This document shows, one piece after another, positions 47,435 through 57,756 of a stretch of DNA of 64,000 bases. The position numbers were made by a program, and so were the translations under genes. Origin of the DNA: Bordetella genomosp. 9 (GTDB lineage: Bacteria > Pseudomonadota > Gammaproteobacteria > Burkholderiales > Burkholderiaceae_B); NCBI RefSeq assembly GCF_002119725.1, contig NZ_CP021109.1:1798001-1862000 (forward strand), given 5' to 3'. Positions within the stretch are counted from its first letter, which is position 1; every line of letters begins with the position of its first letter. The notes beneath the pieces were generated by a model. The model was given only the letters and a program-made list of their open reading frames with translations. It had not been told where the DNA came from and ran no database searches.

Positions 47435-47479
47435 CGTGTCGAGTAAGTAGGGGACCGTCCCCGCTGGGACGGGTGGCAA

Positions 47480-48052
47480 TCAACGGCGCGATTTGCCGGG
47501 GGCTCCCGTAGGGAGGGTGGTCAGCGGCGGCAGGCGCGCGGGCGGCTGGTTGGCGCGCGAACGCTGGCTGGTGGCCGCGCGCCACAGGACGCCGGCGAAA
47601 ATCAGCAGGAATGCGACCGGCACCAGATCGTTCCAGTCGAATTGCGGCGCGCGCAGGGCCGCCGCGAGCAAACGTATCGCTTGCCACATGATGGCGAGCG
47701 CGACGATGGCCACGGCCACCGCCGAGCGGCGCTTTCCGGCCCGGGCGGCCAGCGTGTCGTCGCGCGATGGCGGCTGGCCGGGAGACCCGGTTGTTTCCGG
47801 CTCCGTGTTGCTTTTTTCCGCAATGGTCCGCGCAGGATCGTCGCGGTTTGCGCCGGTTTTCCATGGCATGGCGATACGGCCCGCCGGTTGTCCTGCTTCC
47901 CTGGCGGTTTGGCCGGGCGCGGGTCCGGCCGCGGAGCCGGCCGCCGGCTCACGCATTCCCGCGCTGACCTGCCCAGGCGCCGACTGCCCGCGATGGACCA
48001 GCTGTTCGATGTACCGGACGTAGTCGCCGTCCTTCGGTTCGCCGTCGATCAC
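47480..48052 (-). CDS. Hypothetical membrane protein, proline-rich N-terminus
   Basis: I do not recognise this 190-residue protein. The first 105 residues are hydrophilic and rich in Pro, Gly, Ala and Gln. Two membrane segments follow (about 111-131 and 143-160), and the tail is basic and Pro-rich. The GTG at 48052 is taken as start because AGGAG lies 8 nt upstream; there is no in-frame ATG near it. It begins 11 bp after the DedA stop and is probably cotranscribed with it. Confidence 0.65.
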   Translation of the reverse strand: MIDGEPKDGDYVRYIEQLVHRGQSAPGQVSAGMREPAAGSAAGPAPGQTAREAGQPAGRIAMPWKTGANRDDPARTIAEKSNTEPETTGSPGQPPSRDDTLAARAGKRRSAVAVAIVALAIMWQAIRLLAAALRAPQFDWNDLVPVAFLLIFAGVLWRAATSQRSRANQPPARLPPLTTLPTGAPGKSRR

Positions 48053-48063
48053 CGCAGCGGCTC

Positions 48064-48705
48064 CTAACGGCGGCCGCGCCGGACCGCGGCGGGCACCCGC
48101 CGCTTGCGCAGCATTGCGATCAATAGCGCCACACCCAGTACAACGGAAAGGCCGGTGCCGATCAGCATGCCGATATTGCCGGCCATGGGAACGCTTTCCA
48201 TATGGCGCATTGTCAGGTAGCCGGGGGCGAGCATCAGGGGCATCCATAGCGCCGCGGAAAGCACGTTGGCCGCCTGGAAACGTGCGTGGCTCATGCCCAT
48301 CACGCCGGCGACGGTGGGAATCGTGCTGCGGATCGGGCCCATGAACCGGCCGGCCAGCACCGATGCGAAGCCGTAGCGGTAAAAGAAGAGCCGCGCCCGC
48401 GCAACCGCGGGACGATGCTGGTTCAACGGCCAGCGCCGCAGCACGCGCGTTCCGACGCCACGCCCCAGCCAGTACGAGATGGCGTCTCCGACGATGGCGC
48501 CGGCGATGCCCCAGGCCAGGATCGTCGCGCCGTCCAGCGTTCCGCTGCCGACCAATCCGCCCGTGATCAGCATCATCGCGGTGGCCGGCACGAACAGCCC
48601 GACAATCACAAGCGATTCGGCCAGTGTCAGCAGCGCCGTGACGGGGCCCGCCCAAGCCTGATGGGTCTCAATGAAGATTCGAATCTGATCGACGATTTGG
48701 TCCAT
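48064..48705 (-). CDS. DedA-family membrane protein
   Basis: The 213-residue inner-membrane protein belongs to the DedA/SNARE-associated family, implicated in polyprenyl-phosphate or phospholipid recycling and membrane-potential maintenance. The core motifs GAIVGDAISYWLGRGVG, FFYRYGFASVLAGRFMGPIR and STIPTVAGVMGM are present, including the conserved acidic and arginine residues. The start at 48705 gives MDQIVDQIRIFIETHQ. A TM-rich C-terminus ends with a basic tail. Confidence 0.93.
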   Translation of the reverse strand: MDQIVDQIRIFIETHQAWAGPVTALLTLAESLVIVGLFVPATAMMLITGGLVGSGTLDGATILAWGIAGAIVGDAISYWLGRGVGTRVLRRWPLNQHRPAVARARLFFYRYGFASVLAGRFMGPIRSTIPTVAGVMGMSHARFQAANVLSAALWMPLMLAPGYLTMRHMESVPMAGNIGMLIGTGLSVVLGVALLIAMLRKRRVPAAVRRGRR

Positions 48706-48802
48706 GGCCCGCGCCCCGTCATCCGGATACGGTATCTTACCCCGTGCGCCGCGCCCCGCCGGGGGCGGCGCGCAGCACTCGCCCAAAGGAACGACAAGCA
48801 GC

Positions 48803-49855
48803 ATGGACTCGTTGACGCACGTGGTAATGGGAGGAAGCATCCAGGCGGCCCTGCTCGGCCGCGCGCAGGGCCGAAAGGCCCTGCTTTACGGCGCGGTCCT
48901 GGCCACCTTGCCCGATCTGGACGTTTTCATGTCGTATCCCGACCCGGTTTCGCTAATGACCTATCACCGGGGTTTCTCGCATTCCGTTTTCGTGTTGACC
49001 GCGCTGGCGGCGCTGCTGGCGGCGCTGATCCGATGGCGCTGGCCCACTGCCCCATACAGCGCAAAGCGGCTGTTCCTGACGCTATGGCTGGTGCTGATTA
49101 CACATCCCGTGCTCGATGCGATGACGACATACGGCACGCAGCTGTTCTGGCCCTTGCCGATGTCGCCGATCAGCATCTCGAGCATCTTCATCATCGACCC
49201 CGTTTTCACGCTGCCCCTGCTGCTCGCGTTCCTCGTCACGCTCTTCCTGGGAGAGCGCGCGCATCGGTTCCGCACCGTCGCGTTGACGGTGGCCGCCATT
49301 TATCTGGGGTGGACGTTGCTTGCGAAGAACCTGGTGGAGCATCGGGTGCGGTCGGCGCTAACGCTCCAGGGGGCGCAACCCGGCGCTGTGTTCTCCGCGC
49401 CCATGCCTCTGAACAGTCTGCTCTGGCGCGTGATTGCCCGCGGACCGCAGGACACTTACTTCGAAGTGGTTTCCAGCGTGTTCGATCGCGGCGCCCCGGA
49501 GCAGCTGAGTCAGCCCCTGCACGAGGACTTGCGGGGCGCCTTGCCGCCAGCGCCCTTGGTGGACCGTCTCGACTGGTTCACATCGGGCTGGCTTAGATTC
49601 GACGCCATCGGCAGCGATCTGGTGGTGACCGATCTGCGCATGGGTATGCCGGGCCACTACACTTTCCGCTTTGTCATGGCGCGCCGCAATGGCGACGGCA
49701 GCTGGCGGGTCGTCGTACCCACGCGCTGGCCCAGCGAACGGGGCGGATGGGAAGAGTTGCGGCGGATTCTGCGTCGCATCGTCAGCGAGGAGCCGCCGCT
49801 GCCCTTGGGCGCATGGGCGGTGCGTACAACCGAGCCCGAACGCGCAGCGCCTTAG
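48803..49855 (+). CDS. YdjM/YbcI-like membrane-bound metal-dependent hydrolase
   Basis: The 350-residue protein starts MDSLTHVVMGGSIQAALLGR. It has the family pattern of histidine and aspartate residues near membrane helices: SLTH, LPDLDVF, YHRGFSHSVFV and LVLITHPVLDAMTTYG. These probably bind a metal. Four or so membrane segments are followed by a soluble C-terminal half of about 150 residues. The biological role of the family is unclear. The start at 48803 has AAGGA upstream. It is divergent from dedA and convergent with coaBC. Confidence 0.88.
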   Translation: MDSLTHVVMGGSIQAALLGRAQGRKALLYGAVLATLPDLDVFMSYPDPVSLMTYHRGFSHSVFVLTALAALLAALIRWRWPTAPYSAKRLFLTLWLVLITHPVLDAMTTYGTQLFWPLPMSPISISSIFIIDPVFTLPLLLAFLVTLFLGERAHRFRTVALTVAAIYLGWTLLAKNLVEHRVRSALTLQGAQPGAVFSAPMPLNSLLWRVIARGPQDTYFEVVSSVFDRGAPEQLSQPLHEDLRGALPPAPLVDRLDWFTSGWLRFDAIGSDLVVTDLRMGMPGHYTFRFVMARRNGDGSWRVVVPTRWPSERGGWEELRRILRRIVSEEPPLPLGAWAVRTTEPERAAP

Positions 49856-49912
49856 CGCGGGTTTGCGGACGGCGCCCGGGGAGTCGCGGCCCGGCCGCAC
49901 GGGGCAGCGCCC

Positions 49913-51109
49913 CTATCGCGGCAAGCGCGAAGCGACTTCGGCGATCAGGCGCCGTGCGGCCTGCAGCTTGTCCGCCGCGGGCAGGGGATGCATGCCCTCG
50001 TCATCGAATAGCACCAGCTCGGTGCCGTCCGCATCCATTACCTTGTGCGCCAGGTTGCCGACCAGCAGCGGTATGCCTTTGCGGCGGCGCTTGGCTTCCG
50101 CGTGGCGGGCGAGATCCTCGGTTTCCGCCGCGAAGCCGACACACCAAGGTCCGTTTTCCAGCGCCGCCACTTCCGCCAGGATGTCGGGGTTGGGCGCGAA
50201 CTCCAATCGCGGCGCGCCGTTGCCCGAATCGTCCTTTTTCATTTTCTGCTGGCTGGCGTTCGTTACGCGCCAGTCCGCCACGGCGGCGACGGCGATGAAA
50301 ATATCGGCCCGGCTCGCCTGCGCCATGACGGCGTCGCGCATCTGCTGAGCGGTCTGTACGGGAAACGCATCCACACCGCGGGGAACCGGCAGGGCGGTGG
50401 GCCCCGTCACAAGCGTGACGCGTGCGCCCGCTTCGCGGGCGGCGCGGGCGATCGCGTAACCGGTCTTGCCCGAAGACCGGTTGCTGATCACGCGCACAGG
50501 GTCGATCGGCTCGACCGTCGGACCCGCTGTCAAGAGGACATGCCTGCCCGCCAACACTTTGGGCTGGAAGAAGGAGATGATGTCGGCCAGGATGTCATGC
50601 GGTTCCAGCATGCGGCCGTCGCCGATTTCGCCGCAGGCCTGGTCGCCGCTGGCCGGTCCCAGGATCTCGATGCCGTCGTCGCGCAACTGCCCGGCATTGC
50701 GTTGCGTTGCGGGGTTGGCCCACATTTCGCGGTTCATGGCGGGCACGATCAACAAGGGGCACGCGCGGGCCAGGCAGAGTGTGGACAGCAGGTCGTCCGC
50801 CATGCCGTGGGCCAGCTTGGCCATGAAGTCGGCGCTGGCGGGCGCGACCACTACGGCATCGGCGCCGCGCGTCAGGTCGATGTGCGGCATGTTGTTGGCA
50901 ATGCGCGCATCCCATTGGCTGACGAATACCGGCCGTCCGGAAAGCGCCTGCATGGTCACCGGCGTAATGAAGTGCGTCGCCGCCTCGGTCATGACCACGT
51001 CCACGATGGCGCCCTGTTCGGTCAGCCGGCGCACGAGTTCGGCGATTTTGTAGCAGGCGACACCGCCCGACATGCCTAGGACGATGCGTTTGCGGGCGAG
51101 ATCGAGCAT
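49913..51109 (-). CDS. coaBC: Bifunctional phosphopantothenoylcysteine decarboxylase/synthase
   Basis: The 398-residue bifunctional enzyme makes 4'-phosphopantetheine for coenzyme A. The N-terminal CoaC flavoprotein (about 1-190) has LGMSGGVACYKIAELVRRL, the catalytic histidine in NMPHIDLTRGAD, PAMNREMW, and the ACGEIGDGRM motif. The CoaB part (about 195-398) begins VLLTAGPTVEPIDPVRVISN. Start 51109 removes an improbable 61-residue extension that overlaps lspA. It is the last gene of the ribF-ileS-lspA-coaBC run. Confidence 0.96.
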   Translation of the reverse strand: MLDLARKRIVLGMSGGVACYKIAELVRRLTEQGAIVDVVMTEAATHFITPVTMQALSGRPVFVSQWDARIANNMPHIDLTRGADAVVVAPASADFMAKLAHGMADDLLSTLCLARACPLLIVPAMNREMWANPATQRNAGQLRDDGIEILGPASGDQACGEIGDGRMLEPHDILADIISFFQPKVLAGRHVLLTAGPTVEPIDPVRVISNRSSGKTGYAIARAAREAGARVTLVTGPTALPVPRGVDAFPVQTAQQMRDAVMAQASRADIFIAVAAVADWRVTNASQQKMKKDDSGNGAPRLEFAPNPDILAEVAALENGPWCVGFAAETEDLARHAEAKRRRKGIPLLVGNLAHKVMDADGTELVLFDDEGMHPLPAADKLQAARRLIAEVASRLPR

Positions 51110-51140
51110 GGCAGCAACCGGGGTGTGGAAAACGCCCTCA

Positions 51141-51689
51141 TTATGCTCCGGACGGGGTCGTCCTGCGCATGCGCAGCAATTCGTCCAGTATGAGAAGGAT
51201 GGCGCCGCAGGTGATGGCGACGTCCGCCACATTGAAGGCGGGGTAGTACCAATCCTTCCAATAGAAAAGCAGGAAGTCCACCACATGGCCATAGGCGATG
51301 CGGTCGATCACATTGCCCAGCGCGCCGCCCATGATCATTGCCAGCGCCAGCGCGAACCGCGGCGCGGCCCGTTTCCCCTGGCGAGCGAGGATGACGGCGA
51401 TCACGACTGCGGCGCCGACGCCCAGCACGGTGAAGAACCAGCGTTGCCAGCCGGGTTCGGAGGCCAGGAAGCTGAATGCCGCGCCGCGGTTGTAGACCAG
51501 CGTCAGGTCGAAAACGGGCAGGACGTTGAGCCGCTGCCCATAGCTGAAGTTGGCGTTGAAGTAGAGCTTGGACGCCTGATCCAGCACGATGATGGCCGCT
51601 GCGAGCAGCAGCCAGAACGTCAGTCCACGCCGATACCGGGGTTGGCTGGCCGCATCGGGAGCCGCCGCGGGCTGCTGCGCTTCAAGCAT
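51141..51689 (-). CDS. lspA: Lipoprotein signal peptidase II
   Basis: The 182-residue inner-membrane aspartyl protease cleaves prolipoprotein signal peptides. Its catalytic aspartates are in [20 protein letters not shown] and in [14 protein letters not shown]. Four membrane segments are visible. Its start overlaps the ileS stop by 8 bp, a common arrangement in proteobacteria. Confidence 0.97.
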   Translation of the reverse strand: MLEAQQPAAAPDAASQPRYRRGLTFWLLLAAAIIVLDQASKLYFNANFSYGQRLNVLPVFDLTLVYNRGAAFSFLASEPGWQRWFFTVLGVGAAVVIAVILARQGKRAAPRFALALAMIMGGALGNVIDRIAYGHVVDFLLFYWKDWYYPAFNVADVAITCGAILLILDELLRMRRTTPSGA

Positions 51690-54543
51690 GGCTGCGCGGC
51701 TCGCCGGATCCGAACAGATTGCTGACGCAGCGCCCGCAGATCTCGGGGTGCTCGGGATCGGCGCCCACGTCGGCGCGCCAGTGCCAGCAGCGTTCGCATT
51801 TCTTTTGCGCCGACGGCGCGATCACGATCTGCAGCTCGCCTTCGCCCGCGTGCACGGTGGCGCGCGAGACGATCAGAACGAAGCGCAGATCGTCGCCCAG
51901 GCTGCGCAGGGCGGCGAGATCGTCGCCCGACGCCGTAATGTCGATTTCAGCCTGCAGCGAAGAGCCGATGCCGCCGGCGCTGCGCACTTCTTCCAGCTTG
52001 CGCATGACCTCGGCCCGGATCGCGCGCAACCGCGCCCATTTCGCCGGCAGGGGATCGTCCTGCGCCACGGGCGGCAGAGACTGGAAGACTTCGGCGAATA
52101 CCGTGACGCGCGAAACGTCCGCCTGGTGCCGCAGGGTCGAGCCGACCAGCACCTTCCAAGCCTCTTCGGCCGTGAAGGACAAAATCGGCGCCATCAGCTT
52201 CAACAGCGTCAGCGTCACGTCCAGCAGGCTGCTCTGCGCCGACCGCCGCGCCAGGCTGTCCGCGCCGGTGGTGTACAGGCGGTCCTTCAGGATGTCCAGG
52301 TAGAACGCGCCCAGATCCTCGGAGCAGAACGTTTGCAGCCGGGCCACGGCGGGGTGGAAGTCGTACTTGTCGTAATGGCCCAGCACTTCTTCCTGCATCT
52401 GCGCCGTCATGGCAAGCGCGTAGCGGTCGATTTCCAGCCGTTGGCCGTAAGGCACGGTCATCGACACGGCGTCGAAGTCGGCCAGGTTCGCCAGCAGGAA
52501 ACGCAGCGTATTGCGGATACGGCGGTAGCTCTCCACGACCCGCTTGAGGATTTCATCCGAGATGGACAATTCGCCCGAGTAATCGGTGGAAGCCACCCAT
52601 AGGCGCAGAATTTCGGCGCCCAGTGAGTCCGACACCTTCTGGGGCGCGATGACGTTGCCAACGGATTTGCTCATCTTGCGGCCTTGTCCGTCGACCACGA
52701 AGCCGTGGGTGAGCAGAGCGTTATACGGCGGCCGGCCGTACAGCATGCAACCGGTCAGCAGCGACGAATGGAACCAGCCGCGATGCTGGTCCGAGCCTTC
52801 CAGATAGAGGTCGGCGGGCCAGGCCAGCTCTTCGCCATGCGACGATGTCTGCGCGGCATCCTTGCCGCCCAGCACGGTGAAGTGCGTGGTGCCGGAGTCG
52901 AACCAGACATCCAGCGTGTCCCGGCTCTTTTCATACTGGTCGGCCTCGTCGCCCAGCAGCTCGCGCGGGTCCAGCGATTGCCATGTTTCGATGCCGCCCT
53001 GTTCGACACGCTGCGCGACCTGTTCCAGCAATTCCACCGTGCGGGGATGCAGTTCGCCAGTTTCCTTGTGCACGAAAAAGGCCATCGGCACGCCCCATTG
53101 GCGCTGACGCGACAAGGTCCAGTCCGGCCGGTTCGCGATCATGGCGTGCAGGCGCGCACGTCCCCAGGAGGGGTAGAAGCGCGTGGCGTCGATACCGGTC
53201 AGCGCCGATTCGCGCAACGTCGGGCCGCCGTCTCGCGGCTTGACGTCCATGCCGGCGAACCACTGGTTGGTGGCGCGATAGATGATGGGCGTCTTGTGCC
53301 GCCAGCAGTGCATATAGCTGTGCGACAGCTTTTCGTGGTGCAGAAGGGTGCCGGCGTCGCGCAGAGACTCGATGATTTTCGGATTGGCGTCCCAGATGCT
53401 CAGTCCGCCGAACAGCGGCAACGACGGCGCGAACCGGCCATCGCCCATCACGGGGCTGATCATGTCGGCATCGGTCATGCCGTGAGCCTTGCACGTGACG
53501 AAGTCCTCGATGCCATAGGCGGGGGCGGAGTGGACCACGCCCGTGCCGGTATCCAGGGTCACGTAGTCGCCCAGGTAGATTGGCGAAAGCCGGTCGTATC
53601 CCGCATCGGCGCCCGCAAGGGGGTGACGGAAAGTCAGGCCGGCCAACGCTTCGCCGCGCGTCGTCGCGATGACCTCGCCTTCAAGATCCCATTGCTTCAG
53701 ACAGGGTGCCACGCGTTCGGCGGCCAGCAGCAAAAGCTGGCCGGTGGCGCGCGCAGACGACAGGCGAACCAGCGCGTATTCGATTTCCGGATGGACGTTC
53801 AGCGCCTGGTTCGACGGAATGGTCCAGGGCGTGGTGGTCCAGATGACGATGGCGCCGTCGCCCACGGACGGCAGTCCGAAGGCTCGCGCCACACCGGCCT
53901 TGTCGGCAAAGGGGAAGGCCACATCAACAGCGGGATCCACGCGATCGGCGTACTCGACTTCCGCTTCCGCCAATGCCGATCCGCAATCGAAGCACCAGTT
54001 CACGGGCTTGAGGCCGCGGAACACATAGCCCTTTTCCATGATGCGCGCCAAGGCCCGGATTTCGTTGGCCTCGTTGCGATAGTTCATGGTCAGATAGGGA
54101 CGGTCCCATTGCGCCAGCACGCCGAGGCGCTTGAAGTCCTTTTTCTGCCGCTCGATCTGCTCCTGCGCGTAGGCCCGCGCCTTGGATTGCATCTCGGCCA
54201 CGGGCAGGTTCTTGCCGTATTTCTTCTCGATCTGGATCTCGATGGGCATGCCATGGCAGTCCCAGCCCGGCACATAGTGCGCATCGTAGCCGGCCATGTT
54301 CCGGCTCTTCAGGATCATGTCCTTCAGGATCTTGTTGACGGCGTGGCCGATATGGATATCGCCGTTGGCGTAGGGGGGGCCGTCGTGCAGGACGAAACGC
54401 GGGCGGCCCTTGCTGGCGGCGCGGATCGCCTGGTAGACGTGGTTTTCCTCCCATTCGGCAACCCAGCCGGGTTCCCGTTTCGCTAGGTCGCCCCGCATCG
54501 GAAAGGAGGTGTCGGGCAGATTGAGCGTTTTTTTATAGTCCAT
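51682..54543 (-). CDS. ileS: Isoleucyl-tRNA synthetase
   Basis: The 953-residue class I synthetase shows the HIGH motif ([13 protein letters not shown]), the WDCHGMPIE segment, a large editing domain, the KMSKS loop ([14 protein letters not shown]) and a C-terminal zinc finger ([12 protein letters not shown] then [10 protein letters not shown]). It is the bacterial type 1 enzyme by length and zinc finger. Start 54543 gives [12 protein letters not shown] and overlaps the end of ribF by 11 bp. Confidence 0.98.
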   Translation of the reverse strand: MDYKKTLNLPDTSFPMRGDLAKREPGWVAEWEENHVYQAIRAASKGRPRFVLHDGPPYANGDIHIGHAVNKILKDMILKSRNMAGYDAHYVPGWDCHGMPIEIQIEKKYGKNLPVAEMQSKARAYAQEQIERQKKDFKRLGVLAQWDRPYLTMNYRNEANEIRALARIMEKGYVFRGLKPVNWCFDCGSALAEAEVEYADRVDPAVDVAFPFADKAGVARAFGLPSVGDGAIVIWTTTPWTIPSNQALNVHPEIEYALVRLSSARATGQLLLLAAERVAPCLKQWDLEGEVIATTRGEALAGLTFRHPLAGADAGYDRLSPIYLGDYVTLDTGTGVVHSAPAYGIEDFVTCKAHGMTDADMISPVMGDGRFAPSLPLFGGLSIWDANPKIIESLRDAGTLLHHEKLSHSYMHCWRHKTPIIYRATNQWFAGMDVKPRDGGPTLRESALTGIDATRFYPSWGRARLHAMIANRPDWTLSRQRQWGVPMAFFVHKETGELHPRTVELLEQVAQRVEQGGIETWQSLDPRELLGDEADQYEKSRDTLDVWFDSGTTHFTVLGGKDAAQTSSHGEELAWPADLYLEGSDQHRGWFHSSLLTGCMLYGRPPYNALLTHGFVVDGQGRKMSKSVGNVIAPQKVSDSLGAEILRLWVASTDYSGELSISDEILKRVVESYRRIRNTLRFLLANLADFDAVSMTVPYGQRLEIDRYALAMTAQMQEEVLGHYDKYDFHPAVARLQTFCSEDLGAFYLDILKDRLYTTGADSLARRSAQSSLLDVTLTLLKLMAPILSFTAEEAWKVLVGSTLRHQADVSRVTVFAEVFQSLPPVAQDDPLPAKWARLRAIRAEVMRKLEEVRSAGGIGSSLQAEIDITASGDDLAALRSLGDDLRFVLIVSRATVHAGEGELQIVIAPSAQKKCERCWHWRADVGADPEHPEICGRCVSNLFGSGEPRSHA

Positions 54544-55501
54544 GAACGGCAAAATAGGCGCGCGCGTTTTGCGCGTCTTCAGTGATGGCGGCAGTCAGGG
54601 AAGCGAGGTCGGGGAACTTTTCTTCGTCCCGCAGCAGATGCAGGAATTCGACCCGGACGAGTTTACCGTATGCGTCCAGGGCGCCCGCGTCCAGTACATG
54701 GGCTTCCAGAAGCACACGGCCGTGATTTTCGATGGTGGGGCGCACGCCCAGGCTGGCGACGGCGGGCAAAGGCCCGTCTGCCAGTCCGTGCACCCGCACG
54801 ACATAGATGCCGGAGCGCGCCGCACAGCGCGGCGTGACGCGCACGTTGAGCGTCGGGAACCCGAGGGTGCGGCCCAGCTTGCGGCCATGCACCACATGGC
54901 CGCTGAGGTGATAGGGGTGCCCCAGCAGGTCCTGGGCGCGCGCGAGATCGCCCACCGCCAGCGCGGTGCGGACTTCCGAGCTCGATATGCGATGCCCATG
55001 CGAGTCCGTGACGTCCTCCAGGGTCTCGACGTCGAACCCGTGACGCCTGCCGGCTTCGCGCAGAAAACCGATATCGCCGCTGCGCTTGTGGCCGAACCGG
55101 AAATCGGCGCCCACGAGCACCCAGCGCGCGCGCAGCCCGCGTACCAGCAGCCGCTCGATGAAAGCGTCGGGCGACATCTCGGCGAGCCGTGCATTGAACC
55201 GCTCCACCACGACCTGCTCGATGCCGCAGCGGGCCAGGGCGTCCAGCTTGTCGCGCAGGCCGGTGATCCGCGTGGGCGCCAGTTCCGGGCGCTGATTCAG
55301 CGTGGCGAAGTACTCGCGCGGGTGGGGTTCGAATGTCATGACGGCCGGAGTAAGGCCGCGGTCGGCGGCTGCCGCCCGGACGTATGCCAGCATGGCCTGG
55401 TGTCCGCGGTGCACGCCGTCGAAATTGCCGATGGTCAGGGCGCATGGCCGGCGGGCGCCAGGCGGCGGAAGGGAGCGGAAGATATGCAGCGCGGGTTTCA
55501 C
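54533..55501 (-). CDS. ribF: Riboflavin kinase/FMN adenylyltransferase
   Basis: The 322-residue bifunctional enzyme makes FMN and FAD. The N-terminal adenylyltransferase has [20 protein letters not shown] and an [10 protein letters not shown] segment; the C-terminal kinase has [16 protein letters not shown] and [12 protein letters not shown]. The start is GTG 55501 ([17 protein letters not shown]), matching family length; a longer frame to 55684 would overlap purN. It leads the ribF-ileS-lspA-coaBC run and is divergent from purN. Confidence 0.95.
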   Translation of the reverse strand: MKPALHIFRSLPPPGARRPCALTIGNFDGVHRGHQAMLAYVRAAAADRGLTPAVMTFEPHPREYFATLNQRPELAPTRITGLRDKLDALARCGIEQVVVERFNARLAEMSPDAFIERLLVRGLRARWVLVGADFRFGHKRSGDIGFLREAGRRHGFDVETLEDVTDSHGHRISSSEVRTALAVGDLARAQDLLGHPYHLSGHVVHGRKLGRTLGFPTLNVRVTPRCAARSGIYVVRVHGLADGPLPAVASLGVRPTIENHGRVLLEAHVLDAGALDAYGKLVRVEFLHLLRDEEKFPDLASLTAAITEDAQNARAYFAVHGL

Positions 55502-55559
55502 GACACAGAGTTTACAATTTTGGCCGGGCTTGCTCTGTACTTCCAGTGGATTCTTTATC

Positions 55560-56237
55560 TTGACAGCTATATCTTCGAGCCGCCGGCGCCTCGTCATTCT
55601 GATCTCCGGCCGCGGCAGCAATATGCAGGCACTGGTGCGGGCATGCCGGCAAGAGAACTGGCCGGCGGAAATTTCCGCGGTCATCGCCAGCCGGCCGGAC
55701 GCCGCCGGCCTTCAATGGGCGAAGGAGTCGGGCATCCCCACGGCCTGCGTCCATCATCGCGACTATTCCGGACGGGAAGCCTTCGATGCCGCGCTGGCTG
55801 ATGAAATCGACCGGTATGAGCCCGACTACGTCATCCTGGCAGGTTTCATGCGTGTGCTGACTGCCGGATTCGTCAACCGGTATGCCGGGCGGCTGGTCAA
55901 CATCCATCCGTCCTTGCTGCCGGCGTTTCCCGGCTTGCATACGCATGCGCAGGCGCTGGCGACGGGTGTACAGATACATGGCTGCACCGTGCACTTCGTC
56001 ACGCCGCTGCTCGACCACGGCCCCATCATCGCCCAGGCCTGCGTCCCCGTGCTGCACGACGACACGCCGGATACCCTGGCGCTGCGCGTCCTCGAGATGG
56101 AGCACCGGGTGTTTCCGGCGGCCGTACGCTGGCTGGCGGAGGGCCGCGTGCGGCTCACCCCGGATCACCGGGTGGAAGTGCAAGGCAACCCTCCACGCTT
56201 ATACGCAGGCGCCGCCGGCGAGCCGGCGCCGCATTGA
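55560..56237 (+). CDS. purN: Phosphoribosylglycinamide formyltransferase
   Basis: The enzyme transfers a formyl group in purine synthesis. It shows the phosphate loop LISGRGSNMQAL, the catalytic Asn-His in VNIHPSLLPAFPGLHTHAQA and the aspartate in PLLDHGPIIAQA. The start is uncertain: TTG 55560 gives 225 residues and is the only usual start codon close to the conserved RRRLVILISG, but its ribosome site is poor. It is divergent from ribF with about 58 bp between them. Confidence 0.93.
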   Translation: MTAISSSRRRLVILISGRGSNMQALVRACRQENWPAEISAVIASRPDAAGLQWAKESGIPTACVHHRDYSGREAFDAALADEIDRYEPDYVILAGFMRVLTAGFVNRYAGRLVNIHPSLLPAFPGLHTHAQALATGVQIHGCTVHFVTPLLDHGPIIAQACVPVLHDDTPDTLALRVLEMEHRVFPAAVRWLAEGRVRLTPDHRVEVQGNPPRLYAGAAGEPAPH

Positions 56238-56274
56238 ACTTAGTCGACGGGCTTGCCCCCGTCAGGGAATGAAA

Positions 56275-57756
56275 ATGAAGAAACCGCACCGCGCTGGCGG
56301 AAAACCCGCCGCGCCGCGCGCGGGTGGGGCAGATCGTGCCCGCCCGTCGTTTGCCGCCATCCGGCTCGATCAGGTCCAGAAGGTTTTGGGCGAGGTGTTG
56401 CAGTGGTCATCGCCCGCGGACGCGGCGTTGACCAAGTGGCTGCGGGCGCATCCCGCCCTGGGGGGCCGAGACCGTGCAGAAGTGTCCGAAGCCGCCTATG
56501 ACGTTCTGCGCAACCTGCGCCGTTATCGGCGATTCGCAGAAACCGGCGTAGGTCCCGCCGCCCGGCGTCTCGCAATCCTCGGCCTGACGGCTACGCTCGG
56601 CCGCGATGCGCTGCGCGAGGCCTTGTCCCCCGAAGAGAACGAATGGCTGCAGCACATCGCCTTGATCGATCCTGCGACGCTGCCGCGCGCGGTGCGTGCG
56701 AGCCTGCCGGATTGGCTGGAAGAGCGTCTCGGCACCCTGGAGAACGCCGACGCGCTGATTGAAGCCTTGAACCGGCCTGCGCCGCTCGATATCCGCGTCA
56801 ACCCCTTGAAGACGGACCGCGACACCGTGTTGCGCGGTCTGACCGATGGGCCGGCCGCGCGCTATGCGCCCAAGCCGACGCCGTTTTCGCCCTGGGGCAT
56901 CCGCCTGAGCGGGCGCCCGCCGGTGAACCGCTGGCCGCAATTCGAGGCCGGGGAAATCGAGGTGCAGGACGAGGGGAGCCAACTGCTGGCCTTGCTCATG
57001 GCGCCGCGCCGAGGCGAAATGGTGATCGATTTCTGCGCCGGAGCGGGCGGCAAGACGTTGCTGCTCGGCGCCTTGATGCGGTCCACTGGCCGCCTCTATG
57101 CCTTCGATGTTTCGGCCGCCCGGCTGGCGCGCGCCAAGCCGCGGTTCGCCCGCAGCGGCTTGTCCAACGTGGTGCCAGTCGTCATCGACAGCGAAAACGA
57201 TACGCGGGTCAAGCGGCTGGCCGGCAAGGCGCAGCGTGTCCTGGTCGATGCCCCTTGCAGCGGCATCGGGACGTTGCGCCGCAATCCGGACCTGAAGTGG
57301 AGGCAGCATCCCGAAGCCCTGCAGGAGCTCGGGGCATTGCAGACCCGAATCCTGGCGTCCGCGGCGCGTTGCGTGGCGCCGGGCGGCCGTCTCGTCTACG
57401 CCACCTGCAGTCTGCTGCCCGAGGAAAACGAGGCGCAGGCCGAGATCTTCCTGGCCGCGCATCCGGAATTCGAACGCGTGGACGCGGCCGCGCTGATCGC
57501 CGCGCGTTGCGAAGGGCTGGCACTGACAGGGCCGTACATGCAATTGCGCCCCGACGTCCATGGCACGGATGGGTTCTTCGCGGCGGTTTTCGAGCGCCGC
57601 AAGGGCGATGCGCTTTCGACAACCGAAGCGGCCGCCGAAAGCGTGAAGGCCCGCGCCGCAACGGCAGTTCCGATGCCGCAGGGCGAGCCTGAGGCGGAAC
57701 TGGAGCCGGAGTCACGCCAGCCGCAGGTCAACGCAGGCGAGGGTTCGGCGGGGTGA
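56275..57756 (+). CDS. RsmB/NOP2-family RNA (cytosine-5) methyltransferase
   Basis: The protein of about 493 residues methylates cytosine in RNA with S-adenosylmethionine. Motif I is in VIDFCAGAGGKTLLLGALM, motif IV in VDAPCSGIGTLRRNPDLKW, and the second cysteine in YATCSLLPEENEAQ. The N-terminal 180 residues are helical and NusB-like (LRAHPALGGRDRAEVSEAAY). It may act on 16S rRNA as RsmB does, but it diverges enough that I do not assign the symbol. ATG 56275 is chosen for spacing from CAGGGA; ATG 56269 is also possible. The C-terminal 50 residues are Glu/Ala-rich. Confidence 0.9.
   Translation: MKKPHRAGGKPAAPRAGGADRARPSFAAIRLDQVQKVLGEVLQWSSPADAALTKWLRAHPALGGRDRAEVSEAAYDVLRNLRRYRRFAETGVGPAARRLAILGLTATLGRDALREALSPEENEWLQHIALIDPATLPRAVRASLPDWLEERLGTLENADALIEALNRPAPLDIRVNPLKTDRDTVLRGLTDGPAARYAPKPTPFSPWGIRLSGRPPVNRWPQFEAGEIEVQDEGSQLLALLMAPRRGEMVIDFCAGAGGKTLLLGALMRSTGRLYAFDVSAARLARAKPRFARSGLSNVVPVVIDSENDTRVKRLAGKAQRVLVDAPCSGIGTLRRNPDLKWRQHPEALQELGALQTRILASAARCVAPGGRLVYATCSLLPEENEAQAEIFLAAHPEFERVDAAALIAARCEGLALTGPYMQLRPDVHGTDGFFAAVFERRKGDALSTTEAAAESVKARAATAVPMPQGEPEAELEPESRQPQVNAGEGSAG

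Noticed and set aside
53924..54454. Second frame inside ileS that looks open
   Set aside because: It is a frame shadow of ileS; the HIGH and KMSKS motifs and zinc finger fix the true frame.
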